From: Steinernema hermaphroditum
Taxonomy: Eukaryota > Nematoda > Chromadorea > Rhabditida > Steinernematidae
Assembly (NCBI GenBank): GCA_030435675.1
Contig: CM059623.1
Span: 13,300,092-13,364,091 of the forward strand
Direction: 5' to 3'
Length of the DNA stretch: 64,000 nucleotides
The position numbers and the translations under genes were made by a program. The notes beneath the pieces were generated by a model. That model saw nothing but the letters and a program-made list of their open reading frames with translations, had not been told where the DNA came from and did no database searches. How positions within the stretch are numbered: the first letter of the stretch is position 1; the number at the start of each line of letters is the position of its first letter. This document shows positions 46,400-58,605 of the stretch, piece by piece.

Positions 46400-49300
46400 C
46401 AAGCCTGTATGTTTAACTTTGTAAGATGTCAGTGCTGGCTTCCATTAGACATCATAGCTTTTCGCATCAATGGTGCCATGTTAGTCTCCAGGTATACGTG
46501 CTATGCAATATTTTTGCATCTCATGTCATGTGGGTATTCAAACCAGCTGATGTCAAGAGTTTCTTATGCGTTATCTCTTATGCAACCATTTTAAGCCAGG
46601 GGAGATATCATTGCTTTTTTAGATTGTATTTTAGACAATCTCAGCTTTTGGGAGCTCTCATATCATGGTCAGTAGTTGCTCCTCAGCGTTTTATATAGCC
46701 GATAAAATTTACCATTATTCAATGTCGACTAATTTACAGACAGGTGGTTCGAGTACCTGTGTTGAACAGCTGGAGCAGTACCCATTTGGGTTCGTCTGGA
46801 GAGGCTGACCTTATAATAAGAACTTAATAATATCAATATTTTTGTCCTGTTCTTTAACGTGTGTTAGCGTACGTTTCACGCTAGCCTAAAAATCACGTAT
46901 ATATAAGCGGAGAACCGTCCAATTCGTTACCTTGTGCGTGTATTTTTTTCGTGAGCAGGGGAGCGGTCGTCGATCGCACACTAACCGATTACAAATGAGA
47001 CACGTTCCCAATGAGCCACACAGACACTTCCAATAAGCCGGTTCACAGCCACTATCTCTTTGATACCGATAGGCCTGGTTTTACGTCAAGTTCAGCCATC
47101 TTCGTGAGTAGCAGTCTAAACAAGAATTGCACGATTTACACGAGTAGTGTGTTGCTGGGTACAGTAACGCAACCAGGTTATTAACCAGAAGCCATGAATT
47201 GCGGGGCCTAAAATTCACATGACATATCATCCATATACGATTTTTGTAGTTAGATCTAGTTAGTCATCTGGTTGCGTTACTGTTTGTTCTTAACTTTACT
47301 TGGAATGATCCTTTTGCGTGGATTTTATGAACATCTGCTCATACTTAGTACTACAGAATAGGGAAGAATCTAGGAAAGATATTAGTATATGGAACGGATG
47401 AAGCAAATTTTTGCAAAACGATCATCATTCATTTGCACTTGCAATACGCATCAACGAAGCATCCAAAATCCTTGGCAGTTCGACTTTCACTTATGCAAAT
47501 ACTCAAATTTGTGCACAGCGTGTTTTTGGGGAGACCACATTTCAGTGAAAGTCGCGCCACCATGGTCTACCGCCTACTACCACAAAGTCATTAGTCCTGC
47601 GAATGTGTGAATCACGAAGTGCAGAGCTACAAAATCTTGTCGACGTGGGAGTTTTTCTGGAGTTGCATAACAACGTAAAGGTAGATTGGGCAGTAAACAC
47701 CTTTTGGTAGTGTTCTCTTTAGCTGTGCACTTCTCAGAATTGGGTATTTCATATTTTTGGCGGTCGATGTAACTGATGGGTCTTTCATTTGTGTCCCCAG
47801 CGATCGGTCTGGTCGTCCACTCGCTCTCTTTGACGCTGAGTTGAGTGAGTAAAGCAGCTGTACTTCTCCGACCACCAAACTGTTCAGAATACCTCCTTAG
47901 ACATTTGATTATATCACAACTTGGCCTGTATATACGCGGTTCTTGAAAATCATGAATCTTTACCTCCACCCTATGGGTCTTATTATTCAGTATGTCGTAT
48001 TTTTGGGAGTAAACGAGATTGAGATCCTCTACACGTGTATTATATAGGATCCTTGTCTGCCAAAAATGAGTAGCTGGTGTTCTTCGACAAACAGTCTCTT
48101 CAGAATGCTCCCATTTTTTTAGACATTTTATAATATAACAAGTTAGCCTATTTTTGCGATTCGTTATAAGTTGTGACTCGGGAGTTTTCTTCAACCCTAC
48201 TGTTCTTATTATTCAGTTTTTCAGATAATTCTTTAACCGGAGCCATCGTCATGACACCCTGCTTCTTAAGACTTGAGCCGAATCTACGTCATCAGCACTT
48301 TGGATCACTTTCCGTGCCTATCTCGTGTGGTTATGTTTTCGCTGTTATTCTATTTTTTGCTAACGGCGTGGGCTTACCGGAAAACTCATTTGCGAAAGTC
48401 TAGAACAAAAGTCGTTTTTTCCGCGCGCCACTGCTATTTTCGGGAGAGGAGAGTGGTGGCAGAGACGTCTTTTCACATCACCCCTGATGGCATCATTCAT
48501 ATTATTGGAAAACAGTAATCCCAGCGTGTCATTAAATGTAAATTATTCATATTTGGTAGGGGATGAGTTGTGGATTTTCTGCAGATTTTCTCCTTTTGCT
48601 TCTTTCGCTTTTTTCTCTGTTGTAAGATGATTTGCCGTGACATGTATGCACAGGATTGAGGATTTCTGTTGATGAAAAACTACTTTTCTGTACTTATTTT
48701 CGGTCAAGGAGGAATACAAAACAAACATTATGACTCTTTCTAGCACCTGATTTGAACATAAAACCTTTTGCGCTGTATTCAGTCTCATTCATGTTAAGAT
48801 GCTCACTGGCTGAGCTCTTCCAAAAGTGGATTACTTTGCTTTTACATGTTCCTCTTGCATTGAGATAAGCAGGGTCGCTCATTTTTGACGCTGTGTGTTT
48901 GGTGTATAATAAAACTGCATTTTCTCTTTGTTAAGTCGGGAACGGGTTACTCTGGCGGCGGTTGTTTGCTTACATAGAACATAGAGATTTAACTCAAGGC
49001 ACTCACTGTTGGCATCAATATCTTCAGCCCACTTTGTACGCAGCATCTGTTCCCAGAACACGAGGGGTTTCGAGGCCAACAATGGTTTTCTCTGATGTCG
49101 TCATTTATGGAAGAGCGCAGATGACAGTAAGATAGAGCTAAGAGAGTGCTATATCTACAGGCAAACAGTGATCTCTCAGCTCAAAACAGAGAGCCATTCG
49201 AGGGGTCAACTCTGAAGCAGATATCGTAATTTTTGAAAATCTAAGACGAGAGATGCGATGATAGAACACATTCATGGCGTCAGCCGTTATCAGCTTACCA

Positions 49301-50100
49301 CCCCATAAGGTGCGGAAGAAATATTTTAATGACTTTGTGAGTTCATTGCTCGTCAGTGCACACATATTAAACATTTAGCAGCTCTTAACACAGTCTGCCT
49401 GTTCTGTTCACAGAGTTCATCCAGAGAACAATGGGAACAGCGTGTCTAGTATTGCTGTCAAAGGATCTGTCAAAGTGCATTTCCGAAATTTCCTAATTTC
49501 AGGAAGTGTGAATTTCAAAAAAGGTGAATTTTAACGTTAGAAGTTGTGTCATATGGGCGTTACCTATATTAGCCCTGAACATGGGATTTGCACCTCCACT
49601 GAACAACCTCCGGACCCTGGGCCTACACTATTGTGCCTGCAGTCCAGAAGAGATGTTTTAAAGATGATTCTGTTTCTGTATTTCATCGGACAAATTTCAC
49701 CAAAAGAGGACTAAGTATTTTTGGTATTTCAAGAATTCAATAGAATTAGAATATTAGCTAGAAATGCATGAAACGGTTTTCTTTTAGGAACTCTAGCAAA
49801 ACATATTAATAAAAGCATCAAGTATTGCCGATAACGTCTTTTTTCATTGCGGAAGTGAGTTTCTTTCTATCCGTGCACATGCCTGGGAAATTGCTCATTT
49901 CTCTGCTTGAGCTCAATGTCCGATGCCCGAATGTTCAGCGGGATCTATGGTACTCTAGCAAAGTGTTACTTCCGTTTATGTTTTCTTGTTCGTCGTCGGT
50001 TTCAATTAGTTAACTTAGTTGGACTAATCGTGAATTCCCAGCCAGTCACAAGTCATCATGTATTTTTGTATACGTTTTTGATGAGTTTCCACTCTTGAAT
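46400..50100. other. T-rich desert with one dispersed-element copy
   Basis: No exon supported. The 205-codon leftward frame at 47577-48194 overlaps the dispersed element (47786-47830) and has no domain, so it is not called. Confidence 0.4.
47786..47830 (+). repeat. Dispersed element fragment
   Basis: About 45 bases beginning TTTCATTTGTGTCCCCAGCG match 54149-54193 with two or three differences. The hairpin part of the element is absent here. Confidence 0.65.
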
Positions 50101-50141
50101 CGACAGTTTACACCGTGCAAAGTCTCTCCTAAGACGATATA

Positions 50142-51442
50142 CAGGGTGTTCAGAAAGTTCTGTGAAATGAAAAGAACGATTTTTTTAATAGAAAACACAA
50201 TAATTTCGGAAAACAAACAAGACTACCTTATTCATCACGCAAAATTGAACATAATCAAAATGAGTATCACTCGAAATGGCCGCCTCCGGCGTTGATGCAG
50301 GCCTGAACACGCTTCTTGAAATTTCCCACGATGCACACAAGGGTTTCCACACTAATTTCTTCCCAGGCTTGCTTCAGCGCTCTCTTCAGGGAGTCTATGG
50401 TGGTGTGTCGTCTTCGGCAGGCCTTGTCCTCCAGAATGGACCAAATTGCGTAGTCCATCGGATTCAGATCCGGTGAGTTGGAGGGCCAAATATCTTTGCC
50501 CCACATCTGCGGGATTTGGTCCTTGCAGAAGGCCAGTGTGGAATTCGATCCGTGGGCGGGCGCCCAGTCCTGCTGAAACACCCAATCATGGTTTGGAAAG
50601 TGTTTTTGGGCCCAGGGAATCAGATGCTTCGCCAGGATCTGTTCTTGATACACAGTAGAGTTAATTTTCACGCCTTTATCGACAAAAACCAGCGGAGTTT
50701 TGCCTTTTACGCAGATTCCGCCCCACACCATCACAGAATTGGGGAAATGACTTCTTTCCACGCGCTTCGTACGTGGAGAGCCCTTCGGCAGCAATTGGCG
50801 GTGATTCTGGCTGTTGTGGATCGCTTCGATTGTAAAAATCTTTTCATCTGAAAAGATAACATTCGAAAATCCAGACCCCCGTGCCTCGGCCTTCAGCTTT
50901 TTGCATTTTTCCAGCCTTTCCTTCTTTTTATGGTCCGTCAGAAGCTGGCCACGTCTAATTTTGTAGCTCTTGAGCTGTAGATCATCTGTAATAAGCTTAT
51001 ACATGGATCCAATGCTGATTCCATGGTCCCTCGCCAGCTTTCTGATCGAACGCTCAGGATTCCGCTTAATTTTTTGTCGGACCAGTTTTCGGACCTTTGA
51101 AGTTCTGGCGGTCTTCCGTCTTCCGCTTCGGGGACGGTCCTTGATCCCACCAGTGTCCTCAAATCGATCTAACACCCGCTTGACCATCATTGGGTGCAGT
51201 TTGAGGTCCTTGCAGATGTCAGGGTTTGACTTCCCAGCACAGTGGAGCTCGACGATGGTGGAACGCAATTTTTCCGAGACCATTTTGTTTCTGAATAACA
51301 GTGAATACCAGTATGAATAACAGTGAACATAGGGTAAATAGAGTTGATAAACGCGAATAAAACATTGAAAATTTGCGCGGACGCCAAAAAACTTGCGAAA
51401 ATAGACCACTCAGAAATTTCACAGAACTTTCTGAACACCCTG
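50142..51442 (-). mobile_element. Complete mariner-type transposon (DD37D, maT-like)
   Basis: 27-base inverted repeats CAGGGTGTTCAGAAAGTTCT... at 50142-50168 and its exact complement at 51416-51442. Each is flanked by TA (50140-50141 and 51443-51444), the standard target duplication. Length is 1301 bp with one transposase gene on the minus strand. Perfect repeats, an intact frame and absence of the host heptamer indicate a young insertion. Confidence 0.9.
50267..51283 (-). CDS. Mariner transposase, apparently intact
   Basis: 338 residues from ATG 51283 to TGA 50267; no intron. The N-terminal ~110 residues are two helix-turn-helix domains (KLRSTIVELHCAGKSNPDI; RSIRKLARDHGIS) that bind the inverted repeats, with a GRRK linker. 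The catalytic domain has Asp in FSDEKIF, Asp in QQDWAPAH and Asp in SPDLNPMDYAIW. I count 37 residues between the second and third, so this is the DD37D (maT/mori) type rather than DD34D mariner or DD34E Tc1. It cuts and pastes the element at TA sites. No frameshift or stop is seen, so it could be active, though point mutations cannot be judged without relatives. Confidence 0.88.
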   Translation of the reverse strand: MVSEKLRSTIVELHCAGKSNPDICKDLKLHPMMVKRVLDRFEDTGGIKDRPRSGRRKTARTSKVRKLVRQKIKRNPERSIRKLARDHGISIGSMYKLITDDLQLKSYKIRRGQLLTDHKKKERLEKCKKLKAEARGSGFSNVIFSDEKIFTIEAIHNSQNHRQLLPKGSPRTKRVERSHFPNSVMVWGGICVKGKTPLVFVDKGVKINSTVYQEQILAKHLIPWAQKHFPNHDWVFQQDWAPAHGSNSTLAFCKDQIPQMWGKDIWPSNSPDLNPMDYAIWSILEDKACRRRHTTIDSLKRALKQAWEEISVETLVCIVGNFKKRVQACINAGGGHFE

Positions 51443-51444
51443 TA

Positions 51445-54148
51445 TATCACAGATTAGTTGTTGGTTATCTTCTTTCTTCGGCACTGGGCACGATATCCAA
51501 ATGAAAAGTGGCGATCCCATTAGTTTGCGCGGCCATCGGAAAGAATAAGAGGCTGGGTGCTCTTCGATTCGGCTAGTGGCGAGGGTGGAGTCGGGTGAGG
51601 GAAACTGGACTCTTGGTCAAACGTTGCGACTATGACTCCTTTGTATTCTAAGCCTTCTTGGAGCCGGGGGCGATCATTACCCCACCAACGATAGCCATAA
51701 TGAATGCCAAATTATCTATAAGCGGCTAGTGTATGATCGAGACAATACTTTTCCTGGGCAAATGGTAGTCGTGTGTGAAGCAATAATGTAAGATGGAGCT
51801 ATTCGCCATGTTACGCGCTCACCACGGCTGCAAACTCAATCGACACAATCTTTCCACTTTGTGAACATCTTTTGCGTTTTCTGATAAATTATCTTCCTGG
51901 AGTTAGGCGCGTTTACTTAGCAATTTTTATTGTTCATTTGTACGCGGTGTCTTAAACGTTTCCTTGCATGACGTGGGCTGGTGCCCTTTCGAAAATTTAT
52001 TAAATTATTGAATTACTAAATTGTATTTGATGTAACGAGTGAGCAGCAAGAAAATTACATGGTTGTTGATCTCAAATTGGATCAATTGGATCCTGTGAAC
52101 TTGATTGCAGCCACCTGTTCAATGACGCCATGTAATCTTGTGATTTATTAACCTCAATGCAATCCTCGCAAGGTACAAGTCGCATGTTTAGGGCAAATAT
52201 AAGTAATGTTTCTAAATTTTAAAAGGGGTTATATAATTTTTGCACTTAGAAAGATCTACGTTGCAGTCACTGTGGAATAATCTCTTCCGATTAGAAAAGA
52301 GTTCTCTGAACTACGTGTTCTGGCTCCAAATGCTGCATGTCTCGCTCTGGAGCACAATTTGCATTGGGAATGTTAGGTCATAATGCTCACATGTACTGTG
52401 ATAGGAGAGTTCTTGATCCAACCATACTGGTTCTTTGGACAGTTTTTTGATTTTGTTGTGCTGTATTTGATAGAAGTTCAATTTTTGGGGGTAGTCTTAG
52501 TATAAACTCAGAAACTAAACTCAATTTTTGTGATCATATTTTTAAAGTTGGAGATAGGTTCCTTTAGTATGTTAGTATGTCGGATGTATATGTTAAGGCA
52601 ATGCTATTTTCCACTCTTGGCCGACCACACGTTTAGCAGCCATGCGTACCAGATGAGGGTTCCGTGTCGGACGGAATGCTTTTCGCCAATGTTTAATGAA
52701 GCGACTAGCAACGCCTTTAAGAAATGCTCAAGTAAAGAAGGGTTCTTGATGTTTGGCTCATGGTTCCCGTTTAATCACAGTACCCCTTTGCTTTTGGTAG
52801 CAGAACCTTTCTGCCGCATTCGCAACGTTCTTTCTAGATTGTGTTTACGTCAAGCGTACAGTTGTACCTTCTGATGCAAAACAGCTAGTCCTGTGCTGCT
52901 TTAAAATGTCGTTCTTGACGTATTAGAAACTACGATAACATCCTGACCCCACTCACGAAGCACTTTTGCATTAATGGTTCGAAAATATTGTTTATCTTCT
53001 ATGTAAGCACCGGAATACGAACGATTTGTTTATGCTGCTGATTACAACCTTGTTCGTTTAGCTGGCGCCAATTTCTGTACTACATGGTCTGCTCTTGGTA
53101 AACATACAAATTCAAATAGCTTTGATCTCATGTATTTTTTTTGTGCACACTTTGCAATCTGCATAATGTTTTTACAGGTCTTGCCGGACTTATGTGGTGA
53201 TATAATTGTGAGTTAGCTGATTACAGAATAGCTAAACATAGAAAATCCTTTGATCATTGTGGCGATCCACGTGCGGAAGCGATCATCTGCGCTTAACCCT
53301 TTTCGTCATGAGCTGAGTCACCACATATCTTCCGAAGAGCTTTGCTTAAAAGGGATTGAACTCAACTCCTTACGATGCATTTGTGGAATTTTTGCCATTA
53401 CAGAGCGACATATGGATCCAGTAATGCCACATCGTACCTTGGAACAGGCTTGTATTTCCGTACTCTTCCATATTGTTCATTGGCTCCGGAGCCGAATCTA
53501 GGCCGTTCACTAAAGGATCGATTTTTTATCCTTGGCACAATTCTGATGCTTCTTGTGTTTCATCTGGTAATCGTATACATAAAAGTTACTCACCAACATA
53601 CGGAACACATTCTGTCGATATTCGTCGTTTTTCTGCTCAGAAGATAGCAAGTTTTCATTCATCCTTATCGACTTCCTGCCCTGGTGCCAAAAATAGTTCA
53701 TGTGAGTATAGGGTGTTTACACCTATGGGAGTCGAATCCCCTTGCCGACATTTCAATTGATTGACACTTCCGCGCATAATATGTTGTTGTCGGCGTGCTG
53801 AGGTAATACATGGTCGCTTCTATGTTCGCAGAAAATATTCTGGAGGGGGCTTTTAGATATGAACGCTAATGGATCCCCTCAAGTGGAAAGAGTGCACGAT
53901 CTATAAAGAGATACTTCGCTGCATTCCATAGCAACTCAAAAACAACACTTTTCTGTCATCACTGAGCTGCTAAATTCACTGCTTGAGTTTGCAATGATCG
54001 TTCATAAATGCATTTTTGTACATTTCTGTATACATCGGTGTTTTGCATCCAATCATCCAATCGCCGAGTGAGTTCGTTATTCTTTTGACGGTGTCCATTG
54101 GATATGGGCGAGTATCTGGTATACCACTTCTGCTGTATACCACGGTCT
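51445..54148. other. T-rich desert
   Basis: No exon supported. Four ATTTTTG between 52236 and 53388, plus 54012, and one CAAAAAT at 53688. Confidence 0.4.
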
Positions 54149-54345
54149 TTCATTTGTGCCCCCAGCGATCGGTCGGGTCGTCCACTCGCTCTCGCTCTCT
54201 CTGAGGCTGTCTGAGCCGAATGAGTTAAGTGAGCGGTCGTTCTCGGCCGTCGTTGTTGGCGCAATGATCGCCCCGGCTCCCAGAAGGCCTGGAACACCAG
54301 GGAGCCGTAGTTCCACCGTCTCGCCAAAAAGCCCGTCACGACCGC
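54149..54345 (+). repeat. Dispersed element, longest copy
   Basis: Joins the block also seen at 47786-47830 with a hairpin block (CGGCTCCC...GGGAGCCG) matching those at 30.9 and 57.2 kb. Stem position 6 is C-G here and T-A in the other two copies, so pairing is kept. The downstream CGTAGTnCCACC is shared. Confidence 0.6.
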
Positions 54346-54479
54346 CCGACTCTACCCGCGCCGCCAGAGAAGCCGAAGAAGCGTTGCAACTCAGAAGTCC
54401 GCGCCGCCAGCCGAACCGAAGATGACTCTCCGCTCCGTTGGCTCTGCTCCACCGCTATTCCACTTCCGGAATCAGCTCT

Positions 54480-54610
54480 TCACGACTTCGATACCCGCGC
54501 AAACTAATGGGAGCGCTGCATTCTATTCGGATTCGTTTGCTCCACCGAAATCAGAAGAAAATCAGCGACCACGGTGTGACTATGTTCTTCTTTGTGTATA
54601 TATATGAGAC
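54480..54610 (+). repeat. Copy of the CCCGCGCAnACTnATGGGA repeat
   Basis: Related to 20530-20640 and, more weakly, 14430 and 15940. It sits directly after the hairpin element copy and a CG-rich stretch. Confidence 0.5.
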
Positions 54611-55780
54611 GTCCTGCACGGCGTAAGCCGTTGATTCGGGAAGATAAATCGTGTAAATCGCTGTATACCACTGACGAGCATGACCTATTTTAGCGATCAT
54701 AAATTGCCTGATTTGCCTAGATTTTTTTCGATATGCTGATGTTTTTCGATATTTTTCCATGTCCATATGCTGAGTGTTGTAATGCGCACATTTAGTCTCT
54801 CTGTCGCCTCCTATCTGATCTCTTATTTTGTGCCGTGTTATTTGTATGCGTGTATATTTTTGAGTACCATCATTTTTGCAGTTCGCATAGTGTGGCCTTC
54901 AAGATTCTTCTTTGTTTGTATACAGTTATATTAACCAAGTGTTAAGTCTTCCTTAGTTCTGCTTCCTGCGTCAGACAGCAGGCAGTAAAGAACTTGACAC
55001 AAAGAGCAATTTAATAATCGAATCCTCGATTTAGTGATTTTTGAACACACTATGCATAGGGAAGTTTCGCTCTTCTAGAGCAGTTTGATTTAATTAATGT
55101 GGAAACCCAGAATATTGAGTCTGCAGAAGTCTGTTTTGTGATCTATAATTCTGCGCTTCTTAACATTCAGTTTGGCTTCAGCTTCTTCATCTAACGTTAA
55201 ACGTAGGCGCGTGAGATAACTATACTGTAAATCACGATTGCATGTTGGAATAGACCAAAAGGTTTAAACAAGAATTTTTCATGAAAACAACATTCACAGG
55301 TCTTCATGCTGTATCGTGTTTAGAGAACACTTCAAAAGCTATATTTTTTAGTCCAACATTCAGATGCCTTAACCGATTTGTGTTCAAAGTATCATGGTTG
55401 ACCCGCTATATTTGCTTATTCGGTTTATGAAAATTTTTGACGACGTTTCGAATGACTATCTTTGCAAAAACACAAAACTTGGTGGCATAGGCCTTAATGC
55501 GGGGGTCCAATTATACTTCGGCTCAAATCTAAGTCGATTATATTACTTTCTAACATTTCTGCCTTTCTAGTATCACTGATAGACGGAATTTAAAAAATCT
55601 AGTAGCTTTCTTGCTTGGTCATCCTTCTACTAGCGTGCTCGAATTCACTTTTACCATAGTCGTCATCTTTAAGTTTAGTACGAACACACTTTCCAAGTTT
55701 TTTAAGGCAAATTTACATCAGTCACACATAGGCCAAGTAGCGACTACCTCTATCAACCTCTGATCGGTTTGTTTTCCAAA

Positions 55781-55820
55781 AGGCTATTGTGTACCCCGTA
55801 AGGCTATTGTGTACCCTATC
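55781..55820 (+). repeat. 20-base tandem duplication
   Basis: AGGCTATTGTGTACCC starts both 20-base units; the copies differ only at the last few bases. Confidence 0.85.
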
Positions 55821-56022
55821 CTTATCACTTCCTTTGTTCTTTCCATTTCCCCATTTCACGACTATCAATGGGAAAGGGCAATGGAATCGTTTCGCTTTGA
55901 TACTGCGGCTGTTCGCATCGTCGTCTGTTTGCTGAGCGATTAAAGCGATTAGAGGTACTTTGTGAGCGTGTGGGCGTCCATCAGCCAATCCTCATTTGCA
56001 TTAGTCGTTCCTCGCCCGCAAC

Positions 56023-56556
56023 ATGAGTGCTGTCACAAGAACCGTTGTTTCGTATGAATTTGCATTTTTGTTGACAACAAATGTGTTTGTTAGCTCGGTC
56101 GGAGATTGGTCTTTGAAGAAAAGTGTGACAGTCTATGACAGGTTGGATTCCGGTATCATTTTTGTTCCAAAAGGTAATGGTGTCTGTTCTACTTGAAGGA
56201 AAGATCACGAAACACTTATGCTAGTTGCACTATTTTGGACATTAAGTTGTTATTTTTCTCAGAGTTTCGGGTTTTCCCTTTAGAGTTCAGCCGAAGCCGA
56301 GCATGTATTTTGTGGTCTGAGCTACTTATTGATAAACGTACGGCGTAGTAACGTGGCAAACGGAACTGACTACTATCGGACATGGATTCGCTTGGCAGAA
56401 AATTGCCGACTTCAAGGTATCGACCTGCTTGATGACTTAGAAGAATCTTTCACCCAATACCATTTGTATTTCATCCAACGTTTTCGGGTCGGTTGTATGG
56501 TTGGTTGTTTAGGTTTAGGCATTTACGTTTTAGGATTTTTGGTCGCCTGGTTGTAA
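56023..56556 (+). CDS. Tentative small membrane protein
   Basis: A phase-consistent model is 56023-56173, 56263-56337 and 56399-56556 (introns 89 and 61 bases; first acceptor TTTTTCTCAG), 127 residues. It starts MSAVTRTVVSYEF and ends in a hydrophobic helix (MVGCLGLGIYVLGFLVAW). The last 90 codons also read through the second intron without a stop, so the exon structure is unsure, and a second in-frame acceptor 21 bases on is possible. Three ATTTTTG heptamers fall within coding parts, which is unusual and lowers confidence. No family recognised. Confidence 0.3.
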
Positions 56557-57224
56557 TCTCTGAATTCAGTGATGAGTTTCAGTCATAGGGGATTCTGAAT
56601 GGTGTAGATTTTATGGTAAGAGCCGACAGACCTTTCCTGAAGGAGATTTAAGAGGTGTCTTTTTGTGTCTTTCTTATAATTGGGCCTGAAAGTTTATCTT
56701 GCTTCACAATTTTTGCCGAACGAAGATATCTATAGTTCTTTTCCACAAATTTTAGCTTTCTCCGAGTCGGCATTTGGAAACTAGGCAACGGTTGCTTTTA
56801 TTTGCATCTGCAACGTAGCCATATATTTTTCTATTTATATATGTTGTTGGCCAACGGATATAGCCGGAATGGTGGGATCCAACTTTACTAACAATGGCAT
56901 GCAGAAAAGTCCTCTCATGTCTAGACTAACTCAATGACGTTTTGCGTCTGTAACCATGCATAAAAACTGTCTTGCTGGACAGTTGCCCATTCGTTGGAGA
57001 AGATGTTCACTGCTGTTCACTACCATTTTTGAATAATCTTATGGTAAAATCCTCTAAGTCAGCTGCTGGGCTTTCCCGATGTTGAGAATTGGGAAAGCTA
57101 TGGAGACAATCTGCAATTGTAGGAAGATTAGTGGTTCTTATTTCTAGTTATTTGTGGACGTTATTCGTGTCGCGGTGGCGAGCGGTCGGTCCCTCTCTGA
57201 GTGTCTGGTTGGTCAAATGGCAAA

Positions 57225-57317
57225 CCCCCGTGGCAGTTGTGACTGTTCCGGCTTCCAGATGGAATTGGGACACCCGGAAGCCGTAGTCCCACCACCGCTG
57301 ACAACAAGATGTCCGAC
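57225..57317 (+). repeat. Hairpin-bearing dispersed element, copy B
   Basis: Closely matches 30873-30965, including the perfect stem CGGCTTCC...GGAAGCCG and the following ACAAC...AGATGTC. Upstream GGCGAGCGGTCGGTCC...CTCTGAGTGTCTGG loosely matches the 54.15 kb copy. Confidence 0.7.
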
Positions 57318-58189
57318 GACAAGAAGCATACACGTAGCCTACTATTTGCACACCTAATGATCATTAGCTGAGCTCATTTGCCGATGAGTTCCTAACAATA
57401 TCGTACTCGAACCACTCATTAACGTTGTATGTCCTAGGAACAGTTCGAGGAGATCGGTGCGAAGAAACCACAGACGACGAGATGTAAAGTCCGAGTCAAA
57501 ATTCTTGTATGCTAAGCAACTAAGCAGTAAACTCTTTAAATTTCGCCTATATAAGTCCTAGATTTATGTGAATCAGTTTTTCTCTGTATTAGCTAGATTT
57601 TTGTGAGGGTCTTCCGGTTGGGACCCGCACTATATAGTATCTACGTCGATAGTGCCTGGTATTACAGCAGTGACGATTTATATTTATTTTACCACACATG
57701 TCGTGAACGGTCGTCTTAGCCTTCTTGAAGCTGAGTTTCATTATTTTGAATGACTCTTAGGCCAGGCAACTCGACTTTTGATACAGATTTCCTTTCCACC
57801 AAGGCCTATCCTCTCAGGAGAGTCTTGATGTTTCAAATCAACTGTATTTTTGTACCAACATGTCAACACAGATCAATGGTAACCTTTCGTACACTTTTTT
57901 TTGGTATATAATTATAAGGTTGTTTATTTAGGCGCCAAATTCTGGGACAACTATAGTTATGCTGCTATATCTGGATTCGTTGGGACAACTAAGATTTTTG
58001 TTCGAACACATTTTTGTATAAACTGTTTTGAACCGGGATGAATGTATTTGTGCATTTGAGAGGATCTTTCTGTTTTCGACGACTGCAGAATCATAAACCA
58101 TAACAGGTCATAAACTATAGTCCAGGGAGCGCTTATTTGTAAACATCCTCTCGATTTCACCTCATTCTCACTGATCTCCAATTGGCCTC

Positions 58190-58540
58190 GATGTGTAAAT
58201 TCGCGTCCGCTTCCTGCACATCCGCTCGGATTATACGGGAACGCAACCGGTCAGCGCCACCAAAACACATAGATTAGCGTTGAGTCACCGTCAGCAGCGC
58301 CATCACCCTTTTCTAAGGGTCGTCGAGTGTTCTGCACTTTCTTTCATCCCTTTGTGCGCGCGACCCTCTCTGTACACAAACCGAAATGCAAGTTGGCGCG
58401 CCACACGTGTGCGTCTTTCGAAAATCAACCGTTCCCACGTGCCGTCTCTGTAGGATTTCGTAATTTTTGTCCCTCTGTAGCAGTTCGGTTTCGTCATCCA
58501 GCGGAGATGTTTGTTGTTGAGCATCCAGGTGGGTGGGCGT
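58190..58540. promoter_or_regulatory. GC-rich island
   Basis: CpG-rich block with GGCGCGCCACACGTGTGCG near 58396 (E-box core) and CCCACGTGCCG near 58435. Open frames on both strands look compositional. Candidate regulatory island. Confidence 0.3.
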
Positions 58541-58605
58541 TTCTTTTGAATTAGTGGACAGTCATGGTTAGGCAAACAGTTTGGTGTCTTTTAAGAAGCA
58601 AGAAA

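Noticed and set aside
47577..48194. 205-codon leftward ORF
   Set aside because: Overlaps a dispersed repeat copy and lacks domains; no ATG-led start with good context.
50276..51450. Several + and - ORFs within the mariner
   Set aside because: Shadows of the transposase frame.
53700..53760. tRNA-like T-arm (GAGTCGAATCCCC)
   Set aside because: No matching acceptor, D or anticodon stems at the right distance. The GGGATTCGAA near 24329 fails for the same reason. No tRNA found by eye.
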